Shown here: piece by piece, positions 17,001-26,522 of the stretch
Position numbering within the stretch: position 1 is the first letter of the stretch
How the letters are laid out: every line of letters starts with the position of its first letter
From: an uncultured Glaciecola sp.
GTDB lineage: Bacteria > Pseudomonadota > Gammaproteobacteria > Enterobacterales > Alteromonadaceae
Length of the DNA stretch: 35,504 bases
Reading direction: 5' to 3'
Assembly: GCA_905479945.1 (NCBI GenBank)
Contig: CAJQOP010000016.1
Coordinates: 1 to 35,504, forward strand
Program-made: the position numbers and the translations under genes
The notes under the pieces: model-generated
What the model saw: only the letters and a program-made list of their open reading frames with translations
What the model was told of the DNA's origin: nothing
Database searches by the model: none

Positions 17001-18356
17001 TTCTACAGCGTCAGAATCAATCGTGAAAACTGAGTCAAAGGCATCACCATCTGAATCAGAAAGCGCGCTGTCTGTGAGCGCCCAATCAAAGCTATGTTGA
17101 TCAGCTGCATCTGGATCACTAACAATAGCCGTCACGTTAATAAAGCCTTGCCCTTTCACCACAATACTCGACTGCATATCAGCCTGTTCAATACTCAATT
17201 GCACTTTTGGCGCAATATTATTTTGCATAACGCTAGCAACAAACACCTTACGTTGCCCTATAACCGCATTAGTCGGTGTTCCTAAGGTGAGTATTATCGA
17301 CTCGGTAGTTTCAGTTGCATCACCATCGTCAATAAGATCGAACTCGATGCTACCTTTTAAGCCGCTGTTAATAACGAATTCACTGGCAATTAAGGTATAA
17401 TCGACACCGTTGGCTTGTGCGCTTCCGCTCACTGTAAACGGTATTGTCACCGGGTAATTTGCAGCAATGCCATTTAATTCAACGCTAACACTCGCTCTAG
17501 TTCCCACTGCCACTTGTTGATTTGAATAGAAATTCACGATTGGATTAACCACAAGCGTTTGTGTATCACTTGCTTCATTGCCAGCGGCATCAGTTGCTGT
17601 CCATAGCACTTCATATCTGCCTGGCTTATAAAAACCATTTTCGGCGGTGGTAGTTTCCAGTAAACCATCTTTATCATCAAAGGCTACCGCGCCAATATCT
17701 AAAGCTTGCGTAAACAAACCCGTCGCGCTAAGCGTAGTCAGCGTAGAGGCAATAATCTGCGGCGCTTGTTCATCGCGCAGAATATCGCTGCCATTAATAA
17801 ATTCTTCAAGGTTGGTCAAGGTGTCGCCATCAGCGTCTAATGCGGCATCACTGGCATCGAAAGGATTTAGTCCGTTTGCAATTTCAACTTGGTCAGGAAT
17901 ACCGTCGCCATCGGAATCGGATTCCTCAGATTCTTTTGATGCAATCAATTGCGCGCGGGTCATCACTAAATTAAGCTCAGTTGTGTTGCCTCGCCCTGCA
18001 ACTGTCATCTCTCCAACAGTATAAATTTCGTCATCTAACTTAAATTGTACCTGCACAATATCGCCATATTGAAACGACGTTTCGCTCAAAGCATCAACCC
18101 TTACATTAAGTAAGTAGCGGTCTTGCAGTTGCTGGTCGTCGCCGAAGGTGTAGCGTCCTACCTCAAGATTGTCATAGGCTAAGATAACCGCCATATTTGT
18201 ATTAGACGTGCTGAGTTGCTGACCATCTAAGGTAGCAGTACCGTACAGTACGTTGTCGGGCTCTGGTATAGACGCCTCAACAAGTGAAGTTTGTAGCAAT
18301 ATCCAAACGAATAGAAGCTGAGCAATGGTTACTATTTTACTTTGTTTCATTTTCAT
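14064..18356 (-). CDS. Large surface protein with TSP3-type calcium repeats, two choice-of-anchor U-like domains and a C-terminal anchor
   Basis: 1430 residues with a signal peptide (core 8-26). Acidic calcium repeats of the thrombospondin type-3 kind recur (SDSDGDGIPDQVEIANG at about 146-162, and near 489-515, 696-795 and 1079-1107). Two copies of a ~490-residue module (about 198-691 and 802-1284) each hold a HYR-like domain, a Calx-beta-like domain, a PKD-like domain, a calcium repeat and a choice-of-anchor U-like domain ending in a Cys-x-x-P ... Cys ... DGG-x-x-D-x-DG pattern. An Ig-like domain and a GGSG-TM-Arg tail (1393-1412) resembling GlyGly-CTERM follow, with an unusual 18-residue basic extension. 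I chose the ATG at 18356, 4 bp after the upstream stop, with AAGG in front. It is the last gene of the operon and presumably surface-anchored. Confidence 0.82.
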   Translation of the reverse strand: MKMKQSKIVTIAQLLFVWILLQTSLVEASIPEPDNVLYGTATLDGQQLSTSNTNMAVILAYDNLEVGRYTFGDDQQLQDRYLLNVRVDALSETSFQYGDIVQVQFKLDDEIYTVGEMTVAGRGNTTELNLVMTRAQLIASKESEESDSDGDGIPDQVEIANGLNPFDASDAALDADGDTLTNLEEFINGSDILRDEQAPQIIASTLTTLSATGLFTQALDIGAVAFDDKDGLLETTTAENGFYKPGRYEVLWTATDAAGNEASDTQTLVVNPIVNFYSNQQVAVGTRASVSVELNGIAANYPVTIPFTVSGSAQANGVDYTLIASEFVINSGLKGSIEFDLIDDGDATETTESIILTLGTPTNAVIGQRKVFVASVMQNNIAPKVQLSIEQADMQSSIVVKGQGFINVTAIVSDPDAADQHSFDWALTDSALSDSDGDAFDSVFTIDSDAVEAGIYTISLRVIDTAGNIAYSDRLIEILEEVPVLTNDDSDGDGVADNIDGFADVDGDGIAQYLDAVDQSYVLPAKTAQSNSFLVETHVGLRLSLGKAARQLQVSRALISISEIASVYTNLDAGSVSFINGLENFTARGLALSDSSISIVIPQLTALPTDPVYTTLSLGDLSWNSFVQDDANAVYSAPGAEGYCPAPQDQTYIEGLKPGNWCVMLRIQDGGANDADGKVNGAVSHLGGVEGYNPIGDSDLDGFANEVDAFPNDPTEWLDSDGDGIGNNADLDDDNDGVSDRRDAYPLIAIGDFTDTDNDGAPNMCNQSCLSLGMAADSDDDNDGILDISDAFPLIAAADTIAPVFEETLIIELAATSKITDIASSINIIALDAIDGEIMAEIVGDTLFESGAYQIQVSATDRAGNQSIGLVALSINPLTQLGMDKLGEPGATVYLQIELSGKVAAYPVSLEYGLTGSDIASGSISIDSGSTLNIPIVVPDNTIEGDIIRFTLNNAENAALGEKLSANIYVQQSNLAPVLEITIEQGDKQVAVVDASAGDVTISAVITDINRQDQHTVEWAESELGMFTGQRITLDASQLSAGTHQIVAIATETNSDELLSTKSSLSFVVAAELPTLNSSDTDGDGISDSEEGYADGDGDGIPDFEDNNADTTQLPMGDELIIAETGIVLSVGSVAQSLSQGLPVGAIIDAQLLSDTFGSDMASDSGFYAITDIINFKASGLANVGSSMSVVVTLPNDSSLPTDAVYRKFFTDSGWVTFVADSQNRIASADKINGACPAPGSAVYQAGLNEADKCIALTLLDGGFYDLDGEANGSIEDPGVFAVVNQMPTVTLSSVASANEGTRITITADAVDPEGQALTYVFEQVSSGNTATITSDNGVATVVLPDVAQTSSIVFKVTVTDSSGGTASAETTISVLNVPIMTPPTDTVDKGKSGGSGTLLNLMFLIGLIICRNVLGGPLKGLRQAKPLKK

Positions 18357-18360
18357 CGCC

Positions 18361-21300
18361 TTAGTTACCGGAAAAACCGTAAGTTTGGAAGTGCAGCAGA
18401 ATATCGGTAATACCTTTACCGTCGCGTTCGCCATCGACATTTAACTGGCCATTAATAAAGCGATCTAAGCCTTCATCAGAGTCAAAACTTAAGGTGCCTC
18501 CAGGTATAATTAGCATCCATTCAGTGTTCCATACCGAGCGGCCCACTAAACGAGAGTCACTAATTGATTGATTCGGGTCATAAGCACCACTGTCGTGATA
18601 AGCTCGAAAGCTCGACATTCGTCGAATATCACCATAGGTATCGCTTAATGAATCATTGGCAGGTATCCACTCTGGGTTGGTTAAATCTGAAGCGCCTAAT
18701 GGAAAGGGCGCAGGCAGTTTTTGGTCAACAACATGCCATTCTCTAGTTTTGAAATCATCTCCCGATGGCGAACGCAATACATCCATGCCAACTGGCACCA
18801 AATAAACCCGCGGTGTATTCGACAAGGCAGCACCGTTGTAACCTTCAAACCAGGTTCCTACTGCGCGCACTTTAGTAGCAAAGTTAGTGGGATCGTAAGC
18901 GCTATCTCCTCCTCCTAGTTCATTGCCAAAAAAGTTCAAGCCGAAGGTCACTGTTGTTGGAAATCTGATCACTAAGCCTGGCTGAGCAACATCACTTTCT
19001 GTTGTGAACGGGCGCGCATAGCGTTTAAATTCTGGTATATCCCAAAGGTTAGCGACTCGAGCATCTTCTAAAGTCTTAGCCCACGCTGCATCATTTCCCG
19101 CTAGCCTAAACAGCTCTTTGCGCAGCGAAAAGCGATTGTCTTCAACTTGGGGGTTGTTAAATCCTAATTGGCCACGATAAACATCAAAATTCTGAGTTAG
19201 GCGCGCCAATACATCGGCAAGCCCGGGTGTTCCAGCAATAGGTACACCGTCAATTACCTGTCCTAAACTGCGCTGGCGCACAATATCGGCAAGAAATTCA
19301 CGACCCGAACCAGATTCATTGCCCAATAAGTTTGTTTCATAATCATAGGCCGCTGCTGCTAAATACACATAGCGGGCAGCTAAATCGAACTGCGCTCTAT
19401 ATTTGGATAAAGCATCGTTACGGAAAATACGGAAGGTTATATCTTGGTATCGATATTGCTGAGTATCTCCGGCAGCGGCTATACGAAATGCTCGACGTTC
19501 TTCTAATACACGTTGACCCTCAGCTAATATTGCGTAGTAATTGCCTTGTGTTTGATTCACCACTCCGCGTTGTGTATAAAGCTCCATGCGCAGCAATGCT
19601 TGTTGTCGCCAAAGTTGTTCCAGTGCTTTGATACGCTCAAGTAAATCAACATTAGGCGTATCTACTAATAAATCAATTTCACTCTGAAACTCAAGCCCCT
19701 GCCTTGCTGATTCTAAGGATAACTCGGTGACCTCAGCTGACACTTCAATTACTGATAGATTAGCTTGCGCACCTACAGCGGCAAAATCAATAGCCCCTCG
19801 GGGGACTGAAGTAAGATCGTTGGAAAAGCCCACAGTTTTAGGTATGCCTTCTGTTATTGCTTCAGCGAATTCTTCAACCAACTTCCCTGATACTCTTGCT
19901 CCTGCTGATACAGTTCTTGCAAGGCTAATACCTACTCCAAGACCTATTCTGTCCCTTTGTGCACCACGTAGTATGTTGATTGAATCTATATTTAGTTTAT
20001 ATTCAGCCTCCACCAGAGACGCTGCGGCTTCTATATCTAACAGTAGGTTTTCGTGTTGTATTAAAGCACGTTGCAATGTTGCTTGAGATTGCAGTAAGTC
20101 TGATATCGCTACTTGTAATTGTCCTGGTGCTCTTCGTTTACTCCACGCTTGAGGCGCCACAAACCTCCAATCTGTGCCCTTGGCGACAGGAAAGTCCACT
20201 TCTAGTATGTCACCGGCATCGACATTGGTATATGCATCACTCAGAGAATCTTCGTCAAATACAAAGCTTCTATTTTCACCAAAAACCATAGGGCTAAAAA
20301 AGCCTTTAATAGAATCACTTGGCTCAGGGAAGTCACCAAGTAAATCACTACTGACATACATATAATGATAGAGGTCTGGGCCATCATAATCAGACGGATA
20401 GGTTTTTCCTCCGCCCATATCACCCGCATACGGATAACCGAATATTTCAATCAACTGGTTTTTAAAGCCTCGCTCTTGCTCATTTACCAATGATCTTAAT
20501 TTATCCACATCATCTTGCACGTTTCGTAGCGACTGAGTTTGTTGACTGGCGTGATCAAAAACGACTAAGGCGTTATCCAATGCCTTTTGAGCACGACTGG
20601 CAATTTGGTCAAAATGATTTTGGCCTTGCACTGCTGAACTTACTTGCAAGAAGCTAGGGTCTATATCGAATGGCACCACACCTTTGGCTAAACCTAAAGG
20701 ATTTAAACCAGCGTCGGCTTTATCAACTTGTGCTTGAATTGAATTGAAGCCCGAAATTATTTGAGCTAACTCAAGCACGGTTGTGCGATCAATTTTCTCA
20801 ATACCCTCATTTTCAGGATTAGGGTCTTCATCAGGAAGTATGGCATTTGCTGTAAGCCAGTCAAAGTAGGCACCTTGACCAGAGCGTCTCGCCCAACCGT
20901 CTACACCCCAAGCGCGTTCTCGGTCGGTATCTTTATAGCCTTGCCATTGACCTGAAGGTGCCTCAACATATTTTTCACGATAACTTAAGTTCACTATTTC
21001 AGCACCCGCGCGGGCTTTAGCTGCTGCTGCAGTGGCAAACTTACGCTCATCCAAGTAGTCAATTTCAATGGGCGCGCCGCCAATCGTTACTGACTCTGTG
21101 CGTGGTATCCATGTGTAGTTAGGCTCTTGTAGTAAATCATATCGAGCTTTAACTGAGGTTAAATAATGCCCCCATGCATCACCATGCCCTTGCGGATAAA
21201 GTATGCTGGCATCGGTTTCATTAATAAAACCATCGGCGTTCTGGTCAGTAATACGATAAGTTTGTACGTAGGCAACTTCACCACTGCCTTGGGTAAAGTT

Positions 21301-24300
21301 CCAAAACAAGCGATTATTAACAGGAGCACCCGCAACACCGGCGCGGCTGTCATCGCGCCCGCGTAATAGTACCAACTCCTCTTCTAAGGGTGATACCAAC
21401 TGATTTTGAAAGGCAAATATGGAAGACGCCAAACTACCAACAGCACTACTGGTGTTAAAACCAATAGTAGGGTCTTGGGCATCGGCATAAGCTTCATTGC
21501 CCAATAGCATATATAAGTCAGCAATGCGGGTTGAAGCATTTAACAATTGAGTATTCGCAGCAATATCATCAAAGCCAGAACGAATACTTAAGTCTTTTCC
21601 GCGCTCTAATATTGTTTGGTACGCTTCAATAATACCGACAGAATTGACAACATCTGGGTCAGGATTAAAGGGAATGGGACCTGAATACGGCTTGCCTGCT
21701 TGCGCAATCATGCTGCTTAAGGTGCTAATTTCATTGGTGCGGAAATTATCTACACGTTGATCAAATGGATTCAAACCGGCAATAACCCGCTTTATCCAGC
21801 CCATGGCTAACATAGCTTTGGGAGCATTGGGTGGTTGCGTTGGGTCACCTGCCCAAGGGCTAGGAACCGTGGCATTATCTCTAATAGGTAAACCGGTGTA
21901 GCGGGTAATAAACCAATTATCACTCAGCGTTAACAAACCGGGACCTTGAATTGTGATGTCCAGTGCACCCTTACCTGAATCCGGCAGGGGTAGTAATCTC
22001 CAGTCCCCTGGATTATCAACACCGAAATCTGGATTTAGAGGTGCAAAAGGTTGACCGCTGGTATCCGGTTGATAATACCAACTGAAAGCAATCTCATCTG
22101 GGTCACCTGCAAAGTCGCCTGTGTGACGCAAAGTTAATGCTTCTTCAAAAATATTATCTGAGGGTACAACCCAAATATTACCTTGGTATACACCATAATC
22201 AGCACTTAATTTTATGACCTCTAATTCAATAGGTAAACTTAAGCTTGGGTCGTTATTAAATACAAGCGTTACGTAACCTTCGCCAGCTGGGCGGCCAGCC
22301 GTTAAGGCCATACGAGTGCCGAGCATTGCTTGTGCTTCTGCTATGGTATTGTCAACTGCACTCGCTAAAAACTGCCCTCCTGGCAAACTAAAGTCACTGT
22401 CGTCTAAGCGGTCATCTTGTTGATTAATAGGGTTTACATCTACAAAATTGTCAGCGATTCCGTCGCCATCTTCATCAATACCCTTACCTAAGTATTTAGG
22501 CTGTAAACCAATTAGGTAAGCAATATCTGCCACACCATCTGGGCCGCCACCTTCACCATCGTTAGCAAGCAGATCAAGTTGGTTAGGATTTCGCGTTAAG
22601 TGATATAGGGAATTTACTGCCTCTTGAAATGAGCTATTAATGCTAAGCGCGAGAATTTGTTGTTTTTCTCTCGCCGTCATGATGTTCGGTAGTAAGTGCG
22701 GGTCACCAAATATGGGAAAATCAACCGTGCCTTTAAAGCTTAATTGTTTATTGATTTGGTCATAACTTAGCCGTGATCGGAGTACAAATGGAAGATCAAT
22801 GAAAAACAGTTTTCCTTGCTGATTTAAGGTGCCAATAGTGGCATCTAATTCCTCTAAATCGACGCTACGCGCACTTATAGGGTCCATTAGCTTGACTAAA
22901 GCATCGGCAGCTTGCCCGTTGCCGGTTTCCACACTTTCATCGTAAATAATTTGTGCGGCTGCTTGACCGTCAATCGTTGGTAAAAAACAGGCTTTATCAG
23001 CATCGGCTCCATTTGAGCAAGGCACTTCGCCATTAGGTTTAAATAGTGTTGCACCCGGTTGCAACACCGGCACAGATTCTGGCCATTCAAAACTATATTC
23101 AACATTTACCGGAGGTGAGTCAGCGGGGTTATTATTTACTCGATTTAACCAAGGTAAACAGGTGCCTATCTCTTCATCAGGTAAACCATCTGCATTTAGG
23201 TCGTAATCAAAACCGTCTTGCAAGGGGTAATAATACTGCAAAGTGACATCGCCTGCGGCTCTTGCCCAGGTAAAATCGTCTTTATCTTGCCAAGCAGCTG
23301 CAGATTCATCTACGATAATCGCATTTTCTTCGCAAACCGCCATACGGGTCATTGGTTGCGGCAGTTGTAGCAGGTTGCCCGCAATTTGACGATAAAGTTG
23401 ACTGCCATCAATTGGCCCAAAGGGGATGTTAATTGTGCTTGCTTCAATAGCTAACACTTCAAATGCCCACTGATTGTCATTTGTTGAATCTTGATATTTT
23501 ATTAATACGTAGGGGTCAGAGCCTTCTTCTGGATTTTCTGCCTGAAGCAAAACATTCAAGTCATTGCGTAATGCGTAAGCTCTTTGGTTTTCAAATAATG
23601 CATGCTCTTCGTTTGGATTGTAACCGGCTATTTCAGGGTCGCTTTGGCGATAAATAACAGGATTACTCATATTCGGCAATAGCTCGAAACCTTGTTGGCT
23701 CGCAATTACTATTTTATTAGGATTTTCAGGCCAAGCACAATCATATTGTGCGGGAGTATCGCCCCAATATTGTCCAAACTCGTTGGCGGTATACCAAACG
23801 ACCCCAAGATAATCGTCAATGTCATCTGAGGCACGTTTGTTAACCGGTATAATCGGGCCAAGGCCTGCACTATGAATTGTGCTGTCATAACGAGAGAGAC
23901 TATTTACCACATGACCGTTGCGACTGCTCAATAGATTATGCCTATCATCTGTTATTGGCTGCCCAATAACACAACTGCCGGGTGCGGCTTGTATCTCAAA
24001 ACTTGGATCGTTCCAATCTTTAGTGTACACAATTTGAAATACAGAGGCTTGAAGCTGCGGGTTTGAAGCTTCGTCTTCAGGTGTTAATGTGTATTGCAAG
24101 GTAACATAGTCAGATTGATTTGCTGGCAGGGCAGCTCTATTGAAGACCTTTCCCTGAATACCCGTAGTAACTAAATCGGCTGAGTTTGCTGGATACACAA
24201 CCCCGCTGAAAACCAAACGCTGTCCAGCATTATCTACCGCTGGTTCAAGTAAAACTGAGGTTCCCGCAACATGTGTTTGTACATTTTTATTAGTTTGAAC

Positions 24301-26433
24301 TGGCGAGCCTAGCGTTGTGACCCTAGTTTCATTCTGAATATCTGAGCTGATTTTCCATTCAATAGTGACAATACCTGGTGCTTCGCCAATAACATAAAGT
24401 TTCCCTTCTGAAGGACTCCAATATAAGTAACTGGAGTAGTCGGAAGCTAATTGACCGTCAATTTTAATGTCGGGCTGTAATGGCAATGCTCCATCAGGCA
24501 AGGCTATTGCTTCACCAACTTCCCAGCTTTGTGGTATTAACCACGATCCGGACACTGCATCTAATAATGAGATATAGCCATCGCGAGGCTCATCAAATTT
24601 ATTGATAATTTGGCTGGGCACGGTTAAAACATCAATCACAATATCCATGATTGCGCCCGAGCTTGCAGTGTTAGGAATGACTATATTGTTTAGCGGCGTA
24701 TTAAATTCCCATAGACCTTTGAGGGGGGGTAAATCACTTGGGGTAAGTGGCCCATCATTAGGACCATTAGTGTCGGCCAGCCTTAATGCATCTAAGGAAT
24801 ATACTTCAGCATTTATGTAGAGATCATCAACAGAACCGTTGAAAGGTTTAAGCGTATCGTACCCTGTTACACTGCTACTTGTTTGTCCAAAAGACAGCGC
24901 TGGTGCGGCAAAGCCGCTATAATTAGTCCCTGGAAATTCATATAAAAATTGACTGGTGTTGTTTTGTCGAAAAATTTGCTCTCCATTAACCCAAACAGTT
25001 GCTCTAACGGCATTGTCAAAATCACCATATATTTCAAGCCCACGATTAAGTTTAATGCTATGCCATTGCCCACTTTGTAGAGGCGCATTTAACTGGAATG
25101 TAAAATTGCCCTCGGTATTTTCATCACGATTTTCAATGAGGGTTAATAAGCTTGGAGTTTCCATAATTAAATGAAATCTGGTGTTATCACTCATTAACAC
25201 TTGCGGATAAGACGCGTCGGCATTATCAGCAAACCATACTTTAAAACCAAGTTCATAAACGGGTATTTGTTGTGTCACAGTGTCGTGAGGAATGGGCATT
25301 GAAATAATATTATCCACTCCATCAAAGCTTAGCGCATAGTCTAAATTTGTAACAAATAAAGGTGTTGTTGCAGCATCTAAGTCTGCAATTTGGATATCGT
25401 TATTGCCTGAAACATCATTTATAAGACCATTTTCAGTAGAGACCGTAAAATCCCATTCGCCATTTATGGCAGTGTTCACAGGAACCGTAGTTAAAGAAAA
25501 TGATTCAAGAGTACCCCTAAAATAATTAGGATTCTCCAGTGCACCAGGAGAACCTAACGAAAGCACCTTCGCTGCGGAAAAAAGACAATTGCCAGGACAA
25601 GTACTATACCATCCGGTATCTTGCTGAACATCATCAACCCAAACCGTAATATCAGCTCCACCCTCCCCGTTTCTGGCTTGATAACTAAAACGTAAAGTAT
25701 GTGTTCTCCCATCATTAAGCGGTTTCGCGAGTATTAGACGTTTATCTCCGCTTACACCTGAATTGCTTAAAACCAACTCAGTAGGTGATTCCATTACAAG
25801 ACTGAAGCGGTTAGAAGCTAATATTTGGTCGCTTGGATCATCGTCGCTAATTAAGGCTTGAGGAAATTCTGCAAAATTGCCAAAACGCAGGGTAAAACTA
25901 AAATCTATGCTAGAAGCTGTAATTCTGTCGGTTTCTGCTGGCGGTAATGACAGCATGTCATCAATGCCATCAAAACGAAGAACTTGTCGCGCCTTTGAGC
26001 CAACAACACTGTCATTAAAGCTCTCATTACCAGAAGTTGAACCCGCTACAAATACAGTATTACCGTTAGCATTCAATCCAATACGTGCATTTTTTTGTGC
26101 AATAATGTCTTCTTCGCCGATAATCGGTGTAGTTGTGGTTGCCCATTTCCAGCCAAAAGGCTCAGCGCTTCTTTCATTTGCCGACAGTTTGGCGACAAAT
26201 AAAGACGGTGTTGTAACTGCTCTTAATTGTTTAGCTTCATCGAGATTGGTAAAAATTGGTGCGCCAACATAGACACCTGAAATATAGACGTTCTGTTCGT
26301 CATCAACTGCCAATCCACCCAGATCAGTACTGAGATGGTCCATATTTCTTACGGTATAGGCAGAAGGTTTTATAAATAATGAACGGTCGTCTACTTCACC
26401 TAAAATACTTTCAGTACCGTTTCCACCATTCAA
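18361..26433 (-). CDS. C-terminal 2690 codons of a giant secreted protein, separated from its signal peptide by a frameshift
   Basis: The frame is open from 26592 and its first usable start is a TTG at 26433. Restoring the frame joins it to the ORF at 26523-27440 to give 3023 residues; numbering here is for the joined protein. Propeller-like repeats run to about 470, then two LamG-like domains (about 482-649 and 698-875, each beginning near LRFDGIDD or LSFDGVDN). A long Cys-poor beta-rich part holds calcium-type motifs (DEDGDGIAD, TDQNADGFINETD). A helical region lies at about 2400-2710, with a hydrophobic GLGVGISLARTVSAGARVSG hairpin near 2500 and YRAQFDLAARYVYLAAAAYD near 2685. A C-terminal beta domain ends in ITDILLHFQTYG. 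The last part recalls Tc-toxin A subunits; this is a by-eye inference. Without the upstream part it has no signal peptide. Confidence 0.75.
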   Translation of the reverse strand: MNGGNGTESILGEVDDRSLFIKPSAYTVRNMDHLSTDLGGLAVDDEQNVYISGVYVGAPIFTNLDEAKQLRAVTTPSLFVAKLSANERSAEPFGWKWATTTTPIIGEEDIIAQKNARIGLNANGNTVFVAGSTSGNESFNDSVVGSKARQVLRFDGIDDMLSLPPAETDRITASSIDFSFTLRFGNFAEFPQALISDDDPSDQILASNRFSLVMESPTELVLSNSGVSGDKRLILAKPLNDGRTHTLRFSYQARNGEGGADITVWVDDVQQDTGWYSTCPGNCLFSAAKVLSLGSPGALENPNYFRGTLESFSLTTVPVNTAINGEWDFTVSTENGLINDVSGNNDIQIADLDAATTPLFVTNLDYALSFDGVDNIISMPIPHDTVTQQIPVYELGFKVWFADNADASYPQVLMSDNTRFHLIMETPSLLTLIENRDENTEGNFTFQLNAPLQSGQWHSIKLNRGLEIYGDFDNAVRATVWVNGEQIFRQNNTSQFLYEFPGTNYSGFAAPALSFGQTSSSVTGYDTLKPFNGSVDDLYINAEVYSLDALRLADTNGPNDGPLTPSDLPPLKGLWEFNTPLNNIVIPNTASSGAIMDIVIDVLTVPSQIINKFDEPRDGYISLLDAVSGSWLIPQSWEVGEAIALPDGALPLQPDIKIDGQLASDYSSYLYWSPSEGKLYVIGEAPGIVTIEWKISSDIQNETRVTTLGSPVQTNKNVQTHVAGTSVLLEPAVDNAGQRLVFSGVVYPANSADLVTTGIQGKVFNRAALPANQSDYVTLQYTLTPEDEASNPQLQASVFQIVYTKDWNDPSFEIQAAPGSCVIGQPITDDRHNLLSSRNGHVVNSLSRYDSTIHSAGLGPIIPVNKRASDDIDDYLGVVWYTANEFGQYWGDTPAQYDCAWPENPNKIVIASQQGFELLPNMSNPVIYRQSDPEIAGYNPNEEHALFENQRAYALRNDLNVLLQAENPEEGSDPYVLIKYQDSTNDNQWAFEVLAIEASTINIPFGPIDGSQLYRQIAGNLLQLPQPMTRMAVCEENAIIVDESAAAWQDKDDFTWARAAGDVTLQYYYPLQDGFDYDLNADGLPDEEIGTCLPWLNRVNNNPADSPPVNVEYSFEWPESVPVLQPGATLFKPNGEVPCSNGADADKACFLPTIDGQAAAQIIYDESVETGNGQAADALVKLMDPISARSVDLEELDATIGTLNQQGKLFFIDLPFVLRSRLSYDQINKQLSFKGTVDFPIFGDPHLLPNIMTAREKQQILALSINSSFQEAVNSLYHLTRNPNQLDLLANDGEGGGPDGVADIAYLIGLQPKYLGKGIDEDGDGIADNFVDVNPINQQDDRLDDSDFSLPGGQFLASAVDNTIAEAQAMLGTRMALTAGRPAGEGYVTLVFNNDPSLSLPIELEVIKLSADYGVYQGNIWVVPSDNIFEEALTLRHTGDFAGDPDEIAFSWYYQPDTSGQPFAPLNPDFGVDNPGDWRLLPLPDSGKGALDITIQGPGLLTLSDNWFITRYTGLPIRDNATVPSPWAGDPTQPPNAPKAMLAMGWIKRVIAGLNPFDQRVDNFRTNEISTLSSMIAQAGKPYSGPIPFNPDPDVVNSVGIIEAYQTILERGKDLSIRSGFDDIAANTQLLNASTRIADLYMLLGNEAYADAQDPTIGFNTSSAVGSLASSIFAFQNQLVSPLEEELVLLRGRDDSRAGVAGAPVNNRLFWNFTQGSGEVAYVQTYRITDQNADGFINETDASILYPQGHGDAWGHYLTSVKARYDLLQEPNYTWIPRTESVTIGGAPIEIDYLDERKFATAAAAKARAGAEIVNLSYREKYVEAPSGQWQGYKDTDRERAWGVDGWARRSGQGAYFDWLTANAILPDEDPNPENEGIEKIDRTTVLELAQIISGFNSIQAQVDKADAGLNPLGLAKGVVPFDIDPSFLQVSSAVQGQNHFDQIASRAQKALDNALVVFDHASQQTQSLRNVQDDVDKLRSLVNEQERGFKNQLIEIFGYPYAGDMGGGKTYPSDYDGPDLYHYMYVSSDLLGDFPEPSDSIKGFFSPMVFGENRSFVFDEDSLSDAYTNVDAGDILEVDFPVAKGTDWRFVAPQAWSKRRAPGQLQVAISDLLQSQATLQRALIQHENLLLDIEAAASLVEAEYKLNIDSINILRGAQRDRIGLGVGISLARTVSAGARVSGKLVEEFAEAITEGIPKTVGFSNDLTSVPRGAIDFAAVGAQANLSVIEVSAEVTELSLESARQGLEFQSEIDLLVDTPNVDLLERIKALEQLWRQQALLRMELYTQRGVVNQTQGNYYAILAEGQRVLEERRAFRIAAAGDTQQYRYQDITFRIFRNDALSKYRAQFDLAARYVYLAAAAYDYETNLLGNESGSGREFLADIVRQRSLGQVIDGVPIAGTPGLADVLARLTQNFDVYRGQLGFNNPQVEDNRFSLRKELFRLAGNDAAWAKTLEDARVANLWDIPEFKRYARPFTTESDVAQPGLVIRFPTTVTFGLNFFGNELGGGDSAYDPTNFATKVRAVGTWFEGYNGAALSNTPRVYLVPVGMDVLRSPSGDDFKTREWHVVDQKLPAPFPLGASDLTNPEWIPANDSLSDTYGDIRRMSSFRAYHDSGAYDPNQSISDSRLVGRSVWNTEWMLIIPGGTLSFDSDEGLDRFINGQLNVDGERDGKGITDILLHFQTYGFSGN

Positions 26434-26522
26434 GCGTTTGACTAAGCCCGCAGCACTATAATAAACGTCACCTTCAGTATCAGTAACGATGTCGCCTCTG
26501 TATTGAATATCATCAACTTGTG

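Noticed and set aside
17647..18024. Plus-strand ORFs of 60-130 codons opposite the large exported genes (also 14035-14400, 19727-20086 and 25877-26272)
   Set aside because: All lie inside strongly coding minus-strand frames and show no protein features or ribosome-binding sites.
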